Source: CAYUPI01 sp964446585 (lineage in GTDB: Bacteria > Verrucomicrobiota > Verrucomicrobiia > Limisphaerales > UBA8199). Taken from it: a DNA stretch of 64,000 bases. Below the pieces are notes generated by a model. The model was not told the DNA's origin and did no database searches. It worked only from the letters and a program-made list of their open reading frames with translations. Positions 23,245 to 31,008 of the stretch are shown piece after piece. The DNA is taken from assembly GCA_964446585.1 (NCBI GenBank), contig CAYUPI010000012.1, forward strand, positions 1 to 64,000, written 5' to 3'. The first letter of the stretch is position 1; each line of letters begins with the position of its first letter. A program made the position numbers and the translations under genes.

Positions 23245-23820
23245 TTAGCCGACGGATTTCCGCTCCTTCTGGATTTCGCGGAAAAGCCAGGCTCTGGCAA
23301 ACGCCCACAGGCGTTCCGCAGTGCTGACCGAAAGGCCAAGCGCTTCGGCTGCCTGTTCTTGAGACAACCCGCCGAAAAAGCAGAGCTTGACAACTTCGGC
23401 CGCTCGCGCATTGAACGCCGTCAACTTCTCGAGCGCACCGTCCAATTCCAGCAGGTCCTCTGCAGGCATCGGCAAGGGCAGCTCCACCTCTTCGAGTTCG
23501 ACTTTCTGCCATTGGCCACCTCGTTTGAGCCGATGTTTTCGTCTTGCGCTTTCAATCAGAATTCGACGCATCGCCTCCGCAGCCGCCGCCAAGAAATGCG
23601 TTCGGCCCTCCCAATTCGCATTTTGATCGCGGGTCAGTCGAAGCCAGGCCTCGTGCACGAGCGCCGTGGGTTGAAGCGTGTGTCCAGGCGCTTCCTTGGC
23701 CATCTTCGCGGCCGCCAGGCGCCGCAATTCGTCATAGACCAGCGGTAGCAGTTCCTCGGCGGCCTTCGGATCGTCTTGCTCAGCCGCCTCGAGGATGCGC
23801 GTGACGTCGCCCACGCTCAC
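23245..23820 (-). CDS. ECF RNA polymerase sigma factor (TIGR02999/Sigma70_ECF type)
   Basis: A 191-aa extracytoplasmic-function sigma factor. The sigma-2 region is LLPLVYDELRRLAAAKMA ... HTLQPTALVHEAWLRL; the linker contains AEAMRRILIESARRK; the sigma-4 HTH is VVKLCFFGGLSQEQAAEALG...AERLWAFARAWL. There is no anti-sigma gene beside it; instead the Ser/Thr kinase follows by 56 bases, as in other lineages where phosphorylation is thought to control this sigma type. The ATG at 23820 fits the family start (MSVGDVTRIL). It is the intact paralogue of the broken gene at 8594-9286, about 60-70% identical by eye over sigma-2. Confidence 0.92.
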   Translation of the reverse strand: MSVGDVTRILEAAEQDDPKAAEELLPLVYDELRRLAAAKMAKEAPGHTLQPTALVHEAWLRLTRDQNANWEGRTHFLAAAAEAMRRILIESARRKHRLKRGGQWQKVELEEVELPLPMPAEDLLELDGALEKLTAFNARAAEVVKLCFFGGLSQEQAAEALGLSVSTAERLWAFARAWLFREIQKERKSVG

Positions 23821-23874
23821 GAAGGCTATCGCACGGAATGGAAATGTCCAGACGCGAAAAGCGCCGGTCGCTAT

Positions 23875-25332
23875 TCAAACTCCACGCCGCTCGGCGGTCT
23901 CCTTAAGAATTTCCAAGGCAAGGTCCATATGTTCGCGATGCGTGGCCGCGCATAACACTGCCAGACGCAGCCAGAATTGCCCCCGCAGCCTCGTCGACGT
24001 GATGAAGATACGTCCATCCTGCTGGACGGCATTCAAGAGACGCTGATTGTAATCATCGGGATTTCCTCTCTTCGGTAGCCAGCGGAAGGTGACGACTGAG
24101 AGGTCAGGGACCGGGCCAACTTCCACGCCCTCGATTTTGCGGAGTTCGTGGTAGAAGTGTCGCGCCAAGAGCAGCTTTTCCTCGAGTGCCGCCCGGAATG
24201 GTCGCAACCCGATCAACTTCAAGGAAAGCCAGAGACGCAGCCCGCGAAAAGGCCGCGTAAGTTCCGGCGACAACTCCGAGGGCGAGATCTCGCTCAAAGA
24301 AGCCAGCGTAGGCCGATCCTGCATGTAGTCCGCCTCGTAATGAAAGGCTTCGAGCAGGTGTTTCCCTTTTCGGACCAGCACCGCGCCGCTGCCGCATGGC
24401 ATGAATAGCCCCTTGGAAGGATCCAAGGTCAACGAGTCTGACCGTTCCATTCCCGCCAGAATTTTCCTGCCGGGTTCACACAGTGCAAACATTGCTCCGT
24501 ACGCGCCATCGACATGCATCCACAATCCTCGTGCCCTGGCAATTTGACTGATGGAAATCAGCGGATCGACTGCTCCTGCATCGGTAGAACCAGCCGAGGC
24601 GACCACCAACCATGGCAACAACCCGGCTCTCCGGTCGTTACGAATGCTTTTTTCGAGGGCCTCGGTCCGCATGCGGTAGGCCGCATCCAAAGGCACCGAC
24701 CGCCGCACGCAGTCACCCAGACCGGCGATGCGCAACGCTTTTGTTACCGAGTGATGCGTCTGCGAAGTCATGTAAACGACCGCTTTTTCATAATGTCTCG
24801 TTCGCAGGCCGTGCCCTTCGCGGGCCGCGAGGATGGCGCTCAGATTGGCGATGCTTCCGCCCGACGTCACGTCACCAGCGGAGGTCCTGGGATAGCCGAC
24901 GAAGTCAGACATCCAGCGAGTCAACAAGTGCTCCAGTCGCACGCCCCCGGGCGAAGCGAAAAAATTCCCGACGTACGGATTAGTCGCCGCAGCCAGGTAA
25001 TCGCCCAACGCGGCCGGATAAAGAGAGCTGATCGGTATGAACGCCATGAATCCCGGCGCACCCAGATTGCTCCCAAGACCGTGGACGTGCTCGTCCAGCA
25101 GGCGCAGCACTCTCCCGATGTCTTGCGGGGCTTCAGAGGGAAGTGAGTCAAGGATCCCTTTACCCTCATCTTTCGACGAGTGGAAGGCGGGTCCACGAGC
25201 TGCGGACGCAAGGTAGCTTTCGGCGTGGGCTATCGCCGCTTTAGTCCACGCTGCGCGCTGCTTCCCGCTCGGCTCCAGAGGCCGGCTTAGACGCCTCAGA
25301 CGCTCGATTTGTTTGTCCATCGCAGCGACCAT
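23875..25332 (-). CDS. Group II PLP-dependent amino acid decarboxylase
   Basis: A fold-type I decarboxylase of the aromatic-amino-acid/glutamate decarboxylase group (about 485 aa, usual family size). Visible features are VTSGGSIANLSAILAAR, TSQTHHSVTKALRIAG (His that stacks on PLP), HVDGAYGAMFAL (Asp to the pyridine nitrogen) and LTLDPSKGLFMPCG, where Lys should hold the cofactor. It would remove the alpha-carboxylate of an aromatic or acidic amino acid in the cytosol; the substrate cannot be read from sequence. The ATG at 25332 is preferred over a TTG at 25353; one at 25320 is also possible. It is separated from the sigma gene by 54 bases, but no functional link is evident. Confidence 0.88.
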   Translation of the reverse strand: MVAAMDKQIERLRRLSRPLEPSGKQRAAWTKAAIAHAESYLASAARGPAFHSSKDEGKGILDSLPSEAPQDIGRVLRLLDEHVHGLGSNLGAPGFMAFIPISSLYPAALGDYLAAATNPYVGNFFASPGGVRLEHLLTRWMSDFVGYPRTSAGDVTSGGSIANLSAILAAREGHGLRTRHYEKAVVYMTSQTHHSVTKALRIAGLGDCVRRSVPLDAAYRMRTEALEKSIRNDRRAGLLPWLVVASAGSTDAGAVDPLISISQIARARGLWMHVDGAYGAMFALCEPGRKILAGMERSDSLTLDPSKGLFMPCGSGAVLVRKGKHLLEAFHYEADYMQDRPTLASLSEISPSELSPELTRPFRGLRLWLSLKLIGLRPFRAALEEKLLLARHFYHELRKIEGVEVGPVPDLSVVTFRWLPKRGNPDDYNQRLLNAVQQDGRIFITSTRLRGQFWLRLAVLCAATHREHMDLALEILKETAERRGV

Positions 25333-25644
25333 ACTGGGGTCGCACGTTCCCAAGGGAAAGGCCGGAACTCCAACTTAATGCGCCTCAAGCGTCGGCCATT
25401 GCCTGCTCAGCCCCGGAGTCTTGACACGCTCGCCACTGAAGGCGCACCCTGAGCAGTCAGACTTACTGGTTCTGCTCTTTTTTGGTTTTCAGCACCTATG
25501 AATTATTCATGTTTCCGAGATTTCTGCCCCAGCCAGCCACGGCCCCTTCGGTTTTCAGGCGATGGAATTGTCACGCAGTCATTTGGTCTGATGCGCGTCA
25601 CTGTCGGCAGCGGTCGCTGAGCTTCACTTCAGGTCAGAGATTAC

Positions 25645-26079
25645 ATGGCTCCTGCGTCACAGTTCTTCATGTATTGGGCGCTTTCCTTCGTGACTCTCTG
25701 TGCTTCGTTGGTGCTGCTCGATCTCTTCTTGCGTTTCGTTGACTCCGACCTCGAATTACACAGCCTTCGCAAGGAGACATTGATTGCTATAGTTGCGTCA
25801 GCAATACAGGCCGCAGGCTTCTGGTTTTCGGCATCGCTTTTTCACGGCGATCCTTTTCGGCGATTAGTGATTCCGGACGCCATTGCCGCCATCGTCTATT
25901 GGATTACTCACCTTGAGGACTGGAGCGGTTACGAGATTGGCGGCATTGCTTTTTTTCAAGCCGCCATTTTATCCACGGGGCTTTGTGTGCTTAGCGGCCA
26001 ATTCCAATTGGCGCTTATCATCCTGGGATTATTTGGCCTGGGCCTGGCGATCATTGCCAGCATCGCGAAGAGTCTGTGA
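25645..26079 (+). CDS. Four-span membrane protein, unknown function (144 aa)
   Basis: A hydrophobic protein with four predicted membrane segments, at about residues 8-30, 45-65, 72-90 and 100-135, and short polar loops including RFVDSDLELHSLRKE. It has no motif that would name a family. The ATG at 25645 begins a typical membrane N-terminus. The region just upstream (25354-25644) holds no convincing gene. Confidence 0.6.
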   Translation: MAPASQFFMYWALSFVTLCASLVLLDLFLRFVDSDLELHSLRKETLIAIVASAIQAAGFWFSASLFHGDPFRRLVIPDAIAAIVYWITHLEDWSGYEIGGIAFFQAAILSTGLCVLSGQFQLALIILGLFGLGLAIIASIAKSL

Positions 26080-26144
26080 GAGGGATCGACTCTGTCAATG
26101 GGCTAGTATTGAGCGAGTGGGGCCTCGAGGAAGGAACAATGCCG

Positions 26145-26591
26145 CTAACCGTCCTCAGCGCGCCCGTCGGCTTGGAGGCGGTATAAATAGCGGATTACGT
26201 CGGAAGAAATCGTTGAGACTGTGGATTTCTGCGACTGTGCCGGCTGGCTTTTCTCAAGCCGTATCTGTGCTAATTCTCCGGCATCCAGCCAGTAACCGCC
26301 GCAACTGGGGCATTCATCCACTTCCACGCGGCGTTTGGGGCTGAAAAAGTGGCGTTTGAGCTTCACCCCGGAACAGCGCGGGCACTCGCGCTTGCGATTG
26401 GGGTCCACCTGAATGCGCTCATCGCGCTGAATATTCAGCAACCGCTCGCCTGCGACTTCCCGCTCCTCATCGGCTCGCTGGAGCTCGAAGGCATCGAACC
26501 AAATCCCGCCGCACCCGCCCTGGCAAACATCCACGACCAGGCTGCCGACTTGTAGCTGGGTCAAGTCGTTGAAACAAGCCGGGCATTTCAT
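26145..26591 (-). CDS. Double TFIIB-type zinc-ribbon protein (148 aa)
   Basis: Two copies of the zf-TFIIB zinc ribbon: MKCPACFNDL...VDVCQGGCGGIWFDAFEL at the N-terminus and RECPRCSGVKL...VDECPSCGGYWLDAGEL after residue 65. Each has CPxC and C-x-x-C-G-G ligands followed by the typical GxWxDxxEL tail. A charged linker joins them. Such proteins are small, cytosolic and widespread; the role is not known, though nucleic-acid or protein binding is assumed. The ATG at 26591 starts directly at the first ribbon. Confidence 0.88.
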   Translation of the reverse strand: MKCPACFNDLTQLQVGSLVVDVCQGGCGGIWFDAFELQRADEEREVAGERLLNIQRDERIQVDPNRKRECPRCSGVKLKRHFFSPKRRVEVDECPSCGGYWLDAGELAQIRLEKSQPAQSQKSTVSTISSDVIRYLYRLQADGRAEDG

Positions 26592-26681
26592 AAATTCTAA
26601 ATAAGATCGCAGCTACGTTGCACCCGAGTCAGCCCATTGGCAATGACGATCGGCGCACGGCAGCCACAGGATCGGGGAGCG

Positions 26682-26839
26682 TGACAAAGTCGGCGGAACG
26701 TATTGTAGGAGACGACGTCAGGAGTCTCTGATCATTTGAATGGCTGAAGAAACCCGTGCTTATCGCAACCCTTTGATCAGAGACTCCTGACGTCGTCTCC
26801 TGCATCGAATAAGCAGTGGCCGCTGGAGTGACTTTGTCA
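26682..26839. repeat. MITE-like element with nested inverted repeats
   Basis: A perfect 28-bp inverted repeat (26707-26734 and 26774-26801, core GACGACGTCAGGAGTC) encloses a 39-bp spacer. Outside it TGACAAAGTC (26682-26691) and GACTTTGTCA (26830-26839) form a second perfect 10-bp pair. The whole, 158 bp, lies between two converging or unrelated genes and has no coding sequence. Perfect arms of this length are unlikely by chance and fit a miniature transposon, a REP-type element or a structured RNA. Confidence 0.75.
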
Positions 26840-26856
26840 TTGGCACTGCCACAGTG

Positions 26857-27765
26857 CTACTTTCCCTCTTTGACCATCTCCGCGACCAATTCATCGCTGG
26901 TCCATTGGTTCCCCACAAGCACCTTTTGCAGCCGCCCCTCGGGATCAAACACGACCGTGCGCAGGTTATGACTGATGTTGCCGGTCTCGTCGTGCCAGAA
27001 CGTCAAGCCGACCTGTTCGGCAAGGGCGGTGACATCGATCAGCGCGCCAGTGGCAAAGCTCCAATGCGCGGGATCATATTTGTATCTCTCAGCGTAGCTT
27101 TTGAGGATGGCGGGTTTGTCAAAATCGGGGTCGAAGGAAATGGTCAACAAATGCCAATTAGTCGGCGCATTCGGGAGCGCGAGCAATTTCTGTTGCGCTT
27201 CGGCAAAATGACTGGACATCAACGGACAATAAGTAGGGAACGGGCAGCGGGTGAACAGGAATGTAATCGCCAGGGCGCCGCCCTTGAATTGCTTGGTCGA
27301 GAGCGCCTGTCCGAACTGGTTGGTGAATTGATATTCGGGTAGCGGCTCGCCCACGCCGAGCGGTTCGACGTCGCGGACGAGCCGAAAGGGACCTGTCATC
27401 GGCGGTGAATTCGTCGCAGTCGCCCCCGTTTTGCGGACTTGCTCGATCCAGCCTTCGCTATCCGTGACGATCATGCGAAAAGAAACAGCGTCGCCCGGGC
27501 CGATGCCGGTCAACTCATTCGCATCTTTCACTTCGAACGGCATGGTCATTGCCGGCATGAATCCTGGGATTTCTTCGTGCTTTATCTCGACGGACTTTTC
27601 TTTCAGTTTGACCGCCACTACGACGCCCTTGACTTGAAAGACGCGCTGATTCGTGCTGGTCGGAGTGGAACCAACTCCGCGCGCAGACAGGTCCGGCGAG
27701 CGCTGGCACCCGCTCATTCCAAGCGATCCCGCAACCATCAGAATTGGCCACCACCGAAGTATCAT
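26857..27765 (-). CDS. Lipoprotein with CusF-like copper domain and SCO1/SenC domain
   Basis: A lipobox (LGMSGC) anchors the protein outside the inner membrane. Residues of about 40-115 form a CusF/copper-binding domain of the type found before SCO1 in this lineage (VKGVVVAV, HEEIPGFMPAMTMPFEV). The C-terminal thioredoxin fold is SCO1/SenC: LFTRCPFPTYCPLMSSHF and a conserved His in ISHNLRTVVFDPEGRL. The two cysteines are five residues apart, not three as in canonical Sco. The protein should deliver copper to the CuA site of cytochrome c oxidase or act as a thiol reductase. The neighbouring DtxR-family gene is divergent, hinting at metal-related regulation. Confidence 0.9.
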   Translation of the reverse strand: MILRWWPILMVAGSLGMSGCQRSPDLSARGVGSTPTSTNQRVFQVKGVVVAVKLKEKSVEIKHEEIPGFMPAMTMPFEVKDANELTGIGPGDAVSFRMIVTDSEGWIEQVRKTGATATNSPPMTGPFRLVRDVEPLGVGEPLPEYQFTNQFGQALSTKQFKGGALAITFLFTRCPFPTYCPLMSSHFAEAQQKLLALPNAPTNWHLLTISFDPDFDKPAILKSYAERYKYDPAHWSFATGALIDVTALAEQVGLTFWHDETGNISHNLRTVVFDPEGRLQKVLVGNQWTSDELVAEMVKEGK

Positions 27766-27986
27766 TGTGAGCGTTGAATGTTCAAAGATGCCTCATGGAA
27801 GCTTCGTTTGGCAAGGTGGAGAAAGAGTGGAGTAATGGAATGAAGGAGCGGTGCCAGCATAAATGCTGTGCTGGTCAGGATGCGTTCTTGTTTGCAGCCA
27901 CAACTCCTTCACTCCATTTCTCCACCACTTCAGTTTGTTTCGCCCGTTCTTGCGCAGTTCGCGGAATCGTGTTTAATCCGGCGGTC

Positions 27987-28415
27987 ATGCCGGCGCGAGT
28001 CACCCCGAGCCAAAGCGCGGAAGATTATCTCGAGCGCATCCACGCGCTCATCGAGCAGAAAGGCTATGCGCGCGTGGTCGATATCGCTTCCTCGCTCAAA
28101 GTCAAGCAGGCATCGGTCACCAGCATGGTGCAGAAGCTCGCCGAGGCCGGTTATTTGAAATATGAAAAATACCGCGGCCTGATTCTGACCGAGCCGGGCC
28201 GGGAGGTCGCCCGCGTGATTCAAAACCGGCATGAGACGTTGTCCCGATTTTTCTCGGTCTTCGGGCTCGACGCCGAGTCGCAGCGCCAGGACATCGAAGG
28301 GATCGAACATCATCTTAGCCCGGATACGGTTGAAATTCTCTCCGACCTCGCCCGCTTTTTTGAACAACAGCCGCAGGTGTTGAAACAATTCAAAAAATCC
28401 CGCCGGAAACGGTAA
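27987..28415 (+). CDS. MntR/DtxR-family metal-dependent regulator
   Basis: A 142-aa winged-helix repressor: SAEDYLERIHALIEQKGYARVVDIASSLKVKQASVTSMV is the DNA-binding half, with LTEPGREVARVIQNRHETL leading to the metal-binding dimerisation domain (EGIEHHLSPDTVEILSDL). The EGIEHH phrase carries the expected metal-ligand pattern of manganese-type members. There is no SH3 domain, as in MntR. The ATG at 27987 gives the standard family N-terminus. Divergent from the SCO1 lipoprotein; it could sense Mn or Fe and control nearby metal genes, but no operator was recognised. Confidence 0.85.
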   Translation: MPARVTPSQSAEDYLERIHALIEQKGYARVVDIASSLKVKQASVTSMVQKLAEAGYLKYEKYRGLILTEPGREVARVIQNRHETLSRFFSVFGLDAESQRQDIEGIEHHLSPDTVEILSDLARFFEQQPQVLKQFKKSRRKR

Positions 28416-28434
28416 TCAGTCGGCGGGAGGTCAG

Positions 28435-28812
28435 GTGGCGTTGAATTGGAAAAAACTGCAGTCGCTGGCTGTCGAGGAGGTGGAGGCGACGCTGGCGGAG
28501 CTGCCGGCGCCGTTGCGCGAACGGGCGCAGGCCCTGCCAGTCACCTTCGAGCGGCGGCCCAATGCCGCCCAGCGCCATGATGGCATCGAGGCCGACACCC
28601 TCGGCCTGTTCGTCGGACCGGAGTTTGCCGCCGAGGAAAGCGCCCTGTCGCCGTTGCCGCCGCAAATCATTCTGTTTCTCGAAAATATCTGGGACCAGGC
28701 GGAGGCCAACGAGGATTGTTTTCGCGAAGAAGTCCATATGACCTTTCTGCATGAGATGGGGCACTACCTGGGTTTGGATGAGGATGGATTGATCGAGCGT
28801 GGGTTGGAGTAG
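28435..28812 (+). CDS. Zincin-like metallopeptidase (DUF1025/PF06262 family)
   Basis: A 125-aa protein with the signature EEVHMTFLHEMGHYLGLDEDGL: a compact HExxH zinc site followed by GL-x-E. The N-terminal half (FERRPNAAQR, TLGLFVGPEF) matches the family's conserved Rx-L-G-L-F strand. Family members are cytosolic and of unknown substrate. The start is GTG at 28435, chosen because the N-terminal helix continues to it. It follows the MntR-like gene by 19 bases and probably shares its transcript. Confidence 0.88.
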   Translation: MALNWKKLQSLAVEEVEATLAELPAPLRERAQALPVTFERRPNAAQRHDGIEADTLGLFVGPEFAAEESALSPLPPQIILFLENIWDQAEANEDCFREEVHMTFLHEMGHYLGLDEDGLIERGLE

Positions 28813-28829
28813 AAGCACCACTTCTTATT

Positions 28830-28913
28830 CGTCCTCGTCCTCGTCCTTGTAATCGATCCTGGTTCTGAGCCTTTTCACGAAAAAGATCGATTGCGAGGAC
28901 GAGGACGACGACG
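28830..28913. repeat. 29-bp inverted-repeat hairpin, GAGGAC-rich
   Basis: The arm 28830-28858 pairs with 28885-28913 at about 25-26 of 29 positions, around a 26-base loop. The arms contain CGTCCTCGTCC and GAGGACGAGGACGA plus GATCGATT at the inner side. It lies between the metallopeptidase stop and tgt. Similar GAGGAC/GTCCTC hairpins are scattered in related genomes; it may be a REP-like element or a strong terminator. Confidence 0.7.
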
Positions 28914-28975
28914 ATCTTGATGTGCTCAACACTTTCCAGTTGAAGCGTTCTAGTGGGTAGTTGAATCTCGCGCCG

Positions 28976-30118
28976 ATGTTCGAGCTGTTGAAGACGGACG
29001 CGAGTTCAAAAGCGCGGGTGGGGCGCTTAACCTCGCCGCACGGGACGGTGGACACGCCTGTCTTCATGTCGGTCGGAACGCAAGGGAGTGTCAAGGCACT
29101 CGATCCGCGCGAACTGCGTGAACTCGGCGCCCAGATCATTCTCGGCAACACCTACCATCTCAACATTCGCCCAGGCCTCGAGATTCTGCGTGCGGCCGGC
29201 GGATTGCACACATTCATTAACTGGCCCGGACCGATTTTGACTGACAGCGGCGGTTTCCAGGTCTTCAGCCTGGCGACGATTCGGAAGATCCAGGCCCATG
29301 GAGTCGAGTTCCGTTCGCACCTGGATGGTTCGTTGCTTTTTCTTGGACCGAAAGAAGCGATGGGCATTCAGCGCGAGCTGGGATCAGATATCGCCATGGT
29401 CTTCGACGATTGCCCGCCGCACACCAGCACGCCGCGCGAATTGCGGGCTGCCGTCGAGCGCACTATGCGTTGGGCGCGCGAATGCCGGGAGCAACCGCGC
29501 GGGCCGGAGCAAATGGTCTTTGGAATCGTCCAGGGCGGCACCAACGCCGAGGCGCGTGAGGAATGCGCCAAGGCCCTGGTCACGCTCGAGTTTGACGGCT
29601 ACGCCATCGGCGGCGTGAGCGTGGGCGAACCGGAACCGGAAATGATGCGCGCGGTGGAGTTGACAGAACCATTCCTGCCTGCGAGCCAGCCGCGCTATGC
29701 GATGGGCCTGGGCACGCCGGCGCAACTGGTCGAGCTGGTCGCGCGCGGAGTGGACATGTTCGATTGTGTGCTGCCGACCCGCGTGGCGCGCAACGGCACC
29801 GCGTTCACTCGAAAAGGCAGCATCAGCATCAAAGCCGGCGCATATAAGTCCGACTTCCGGCCGATCGAGGAGAGCTGCGATTGTTTCGCCTGCCGGCATT
29901 TCAGCCGTGCTTACCTGCGTCACCTGCTCAATGTGGGCGAAATCCTTGGACTGAGAATGCTGAGCGTCCACAACACGCGGATGTTTATCCGCGTCATGGA
30001 AGAGGCGCGAGAGGCGATCCTGCAAGACAGATTTGCCGAATATCGGCGCGAGTTCGCGGCGAGTTACGTGCCCACGCGAAAAGTGTTGCTCGCCCGCGCA
30101 GCCGAGGCGGAGCGTTGA
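28976..30118 (+). CDS. tgt: Queuine/preQ1 tRNA-ribosyltransferase
   Basis: TGT exchanges guanine-34 for a 7-deazaguanine in tRNAs with GUN anticodons. The 380-aa protein has the full set of marks: GNTYHLNIRPG, LTDSGGFQVFSLA (substrate-binding Asp), VFDDCPPH, GIVQGG, GYAIGGVSVGEP, GLGTPAQLVELV, MFDCVLPTR (catalytic Asp) and the zinc site CDCFACRHFSRAYLRHL with its distant His in SVHNTR. The ATG at 28976 is used; a TTG at 28961 in the same frame would add five residues. comM follows after 41 bases. Confidence 0.96.
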   Translation: MFELLKTDASSKARVGRLTSPHGTVDTPVFMSVGTQGSVKALDPRELRELGAQIILGNTYHLNIRPGLEILRAAGGLHTFINWPGPILTDSGGFQVFSLATIRKIQAHGVEFRSHLDGSLLFLGPKEAMGIQRELGSDIAMVFDDCPPHTSTPRELRAAVERTMRWARECREQPRGPEQMVFGIVQGGTNAEAREECAKALVTLEFDGYAIGGVSVGEPEPEMMRAVELTEPFLPASQPRYAMGLGTPAQLVELVARGVDMFDCVLPTRVARNGTAFTRKGSISIKAGAYKSDFRPIEESCDCFACRHFSRAYLRHLLNVGEILGLRMLSVHNTRMFIRVMEEAREAILQDRFAEYRREFAASYVPTRKVLLARAAEAER

Positions 30119-30159
30119 ATCGGGTTGCCCTTTAGGGCGAACTCGAACAACAATGGGTG

Positions 30160-31008
30160 ATGTTGGCGAAAGTCTGTTCCGCGGCGCTGAACGGCATCGA
30201 AGCATATCCGGTGGAGGTGGAAGTCAATGCCGGATACGGAGACACGATCATCGTCATCGTCGGCCTTCCCGATGCCGCCGTTAAAGAGTCCCGCGACCGC
30301 GTCCTGACGGCCGTCGCCAATTCGGGCTATACATTTACCTTCGGCCGGACGACGATCAATCTGGCGCCGGCCGACGTTAAAAAAGAAGGTCCCAGTTTCG
30401 ATCTGCCGATTGCCGTCGGGATGCTGGCCGCCAGCGAGCAACTGGAGACCGACCAACTTGATAACTTCGTCATGGTAGGCGAACTGGCGCTGACGGGAGC
30501 GATCCGCCCGGTGAAGGGCGTCCTGCCGATGGCGCTGAACGCGCGGGCGCGAGGTTTGGCAGGAATGCTTGTGCCGCCGGAAAACGCGCCTGAAGCAGCC
30601 GTCGTTTCCGGCTTGCGCGTCGTCCCCATCCGGAATTTGCGCGAAGCCGCCAGTTTCCTCGAAGGCGAGACCAAGATTACACCCACCAAAGTTGATATTG
30701 CCAGCATCTTTCAGCATTCGAACGACGACGAAATTGATTTCGCGGAAGTCAAAGGCCAGGAATCGGTCAAGCGCGCCTTGGAAGTAGCCGCGGCCGGCGG
30801 GCATAACGTGCTCTTGATTGGGCCTCCTGGAACGGGCAAATCAATGCTGGCCAAGCGGCTGGCCACGATCCTGCCGCCACTCACGCTGGAAGAATCGCTC
30901 GAAACGACGCAGATTCACAGCATCGTTGGGCTGCTGGCGCCCGGCCAGGCGCTGGTGACTCGTCGCCCGTTCCGCTCGCCTCATCACACAGCATGCGGTG
31001 CCTTTTAG
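30160..31008 (+). pseudogene. comM: comM/yifB (Mg-chelatase-like ATPase) 5' part, truncated by insertion
   Basis: ComM is a hexameric DNA helicase that extends heteroduplex joints during natural transformation. The N-terminal lon-like domain (MLAKVCSAALNGIEAYPVEVEV, VGLPDAAVKESRDRV, FTFGRTTINLAPADVKKEG, PVKGVLPMALNAR), then FAEVKGQESVKRALEVAAAGGHN and Walker A GPPGTGKSMLAKR, are present. After RPFRSPHHT the family sequence stops and a few foreign residues (ACGAF) precede a TAG. About 230 residues, including Walker B and the C-terminal domain, are absent from the window. The break coincides with the end of a large serine recombinase gene on the other strand, so the gene has been split by an integrated element. 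Confidence 0.9.

Noticed and set aside
30120..30140. GCCCTTTAGGGC hairpin between tgt and comM as terminator
   Set aside because: Stem of only five pairs with no T run; comM follows too closely for a strong terminator.
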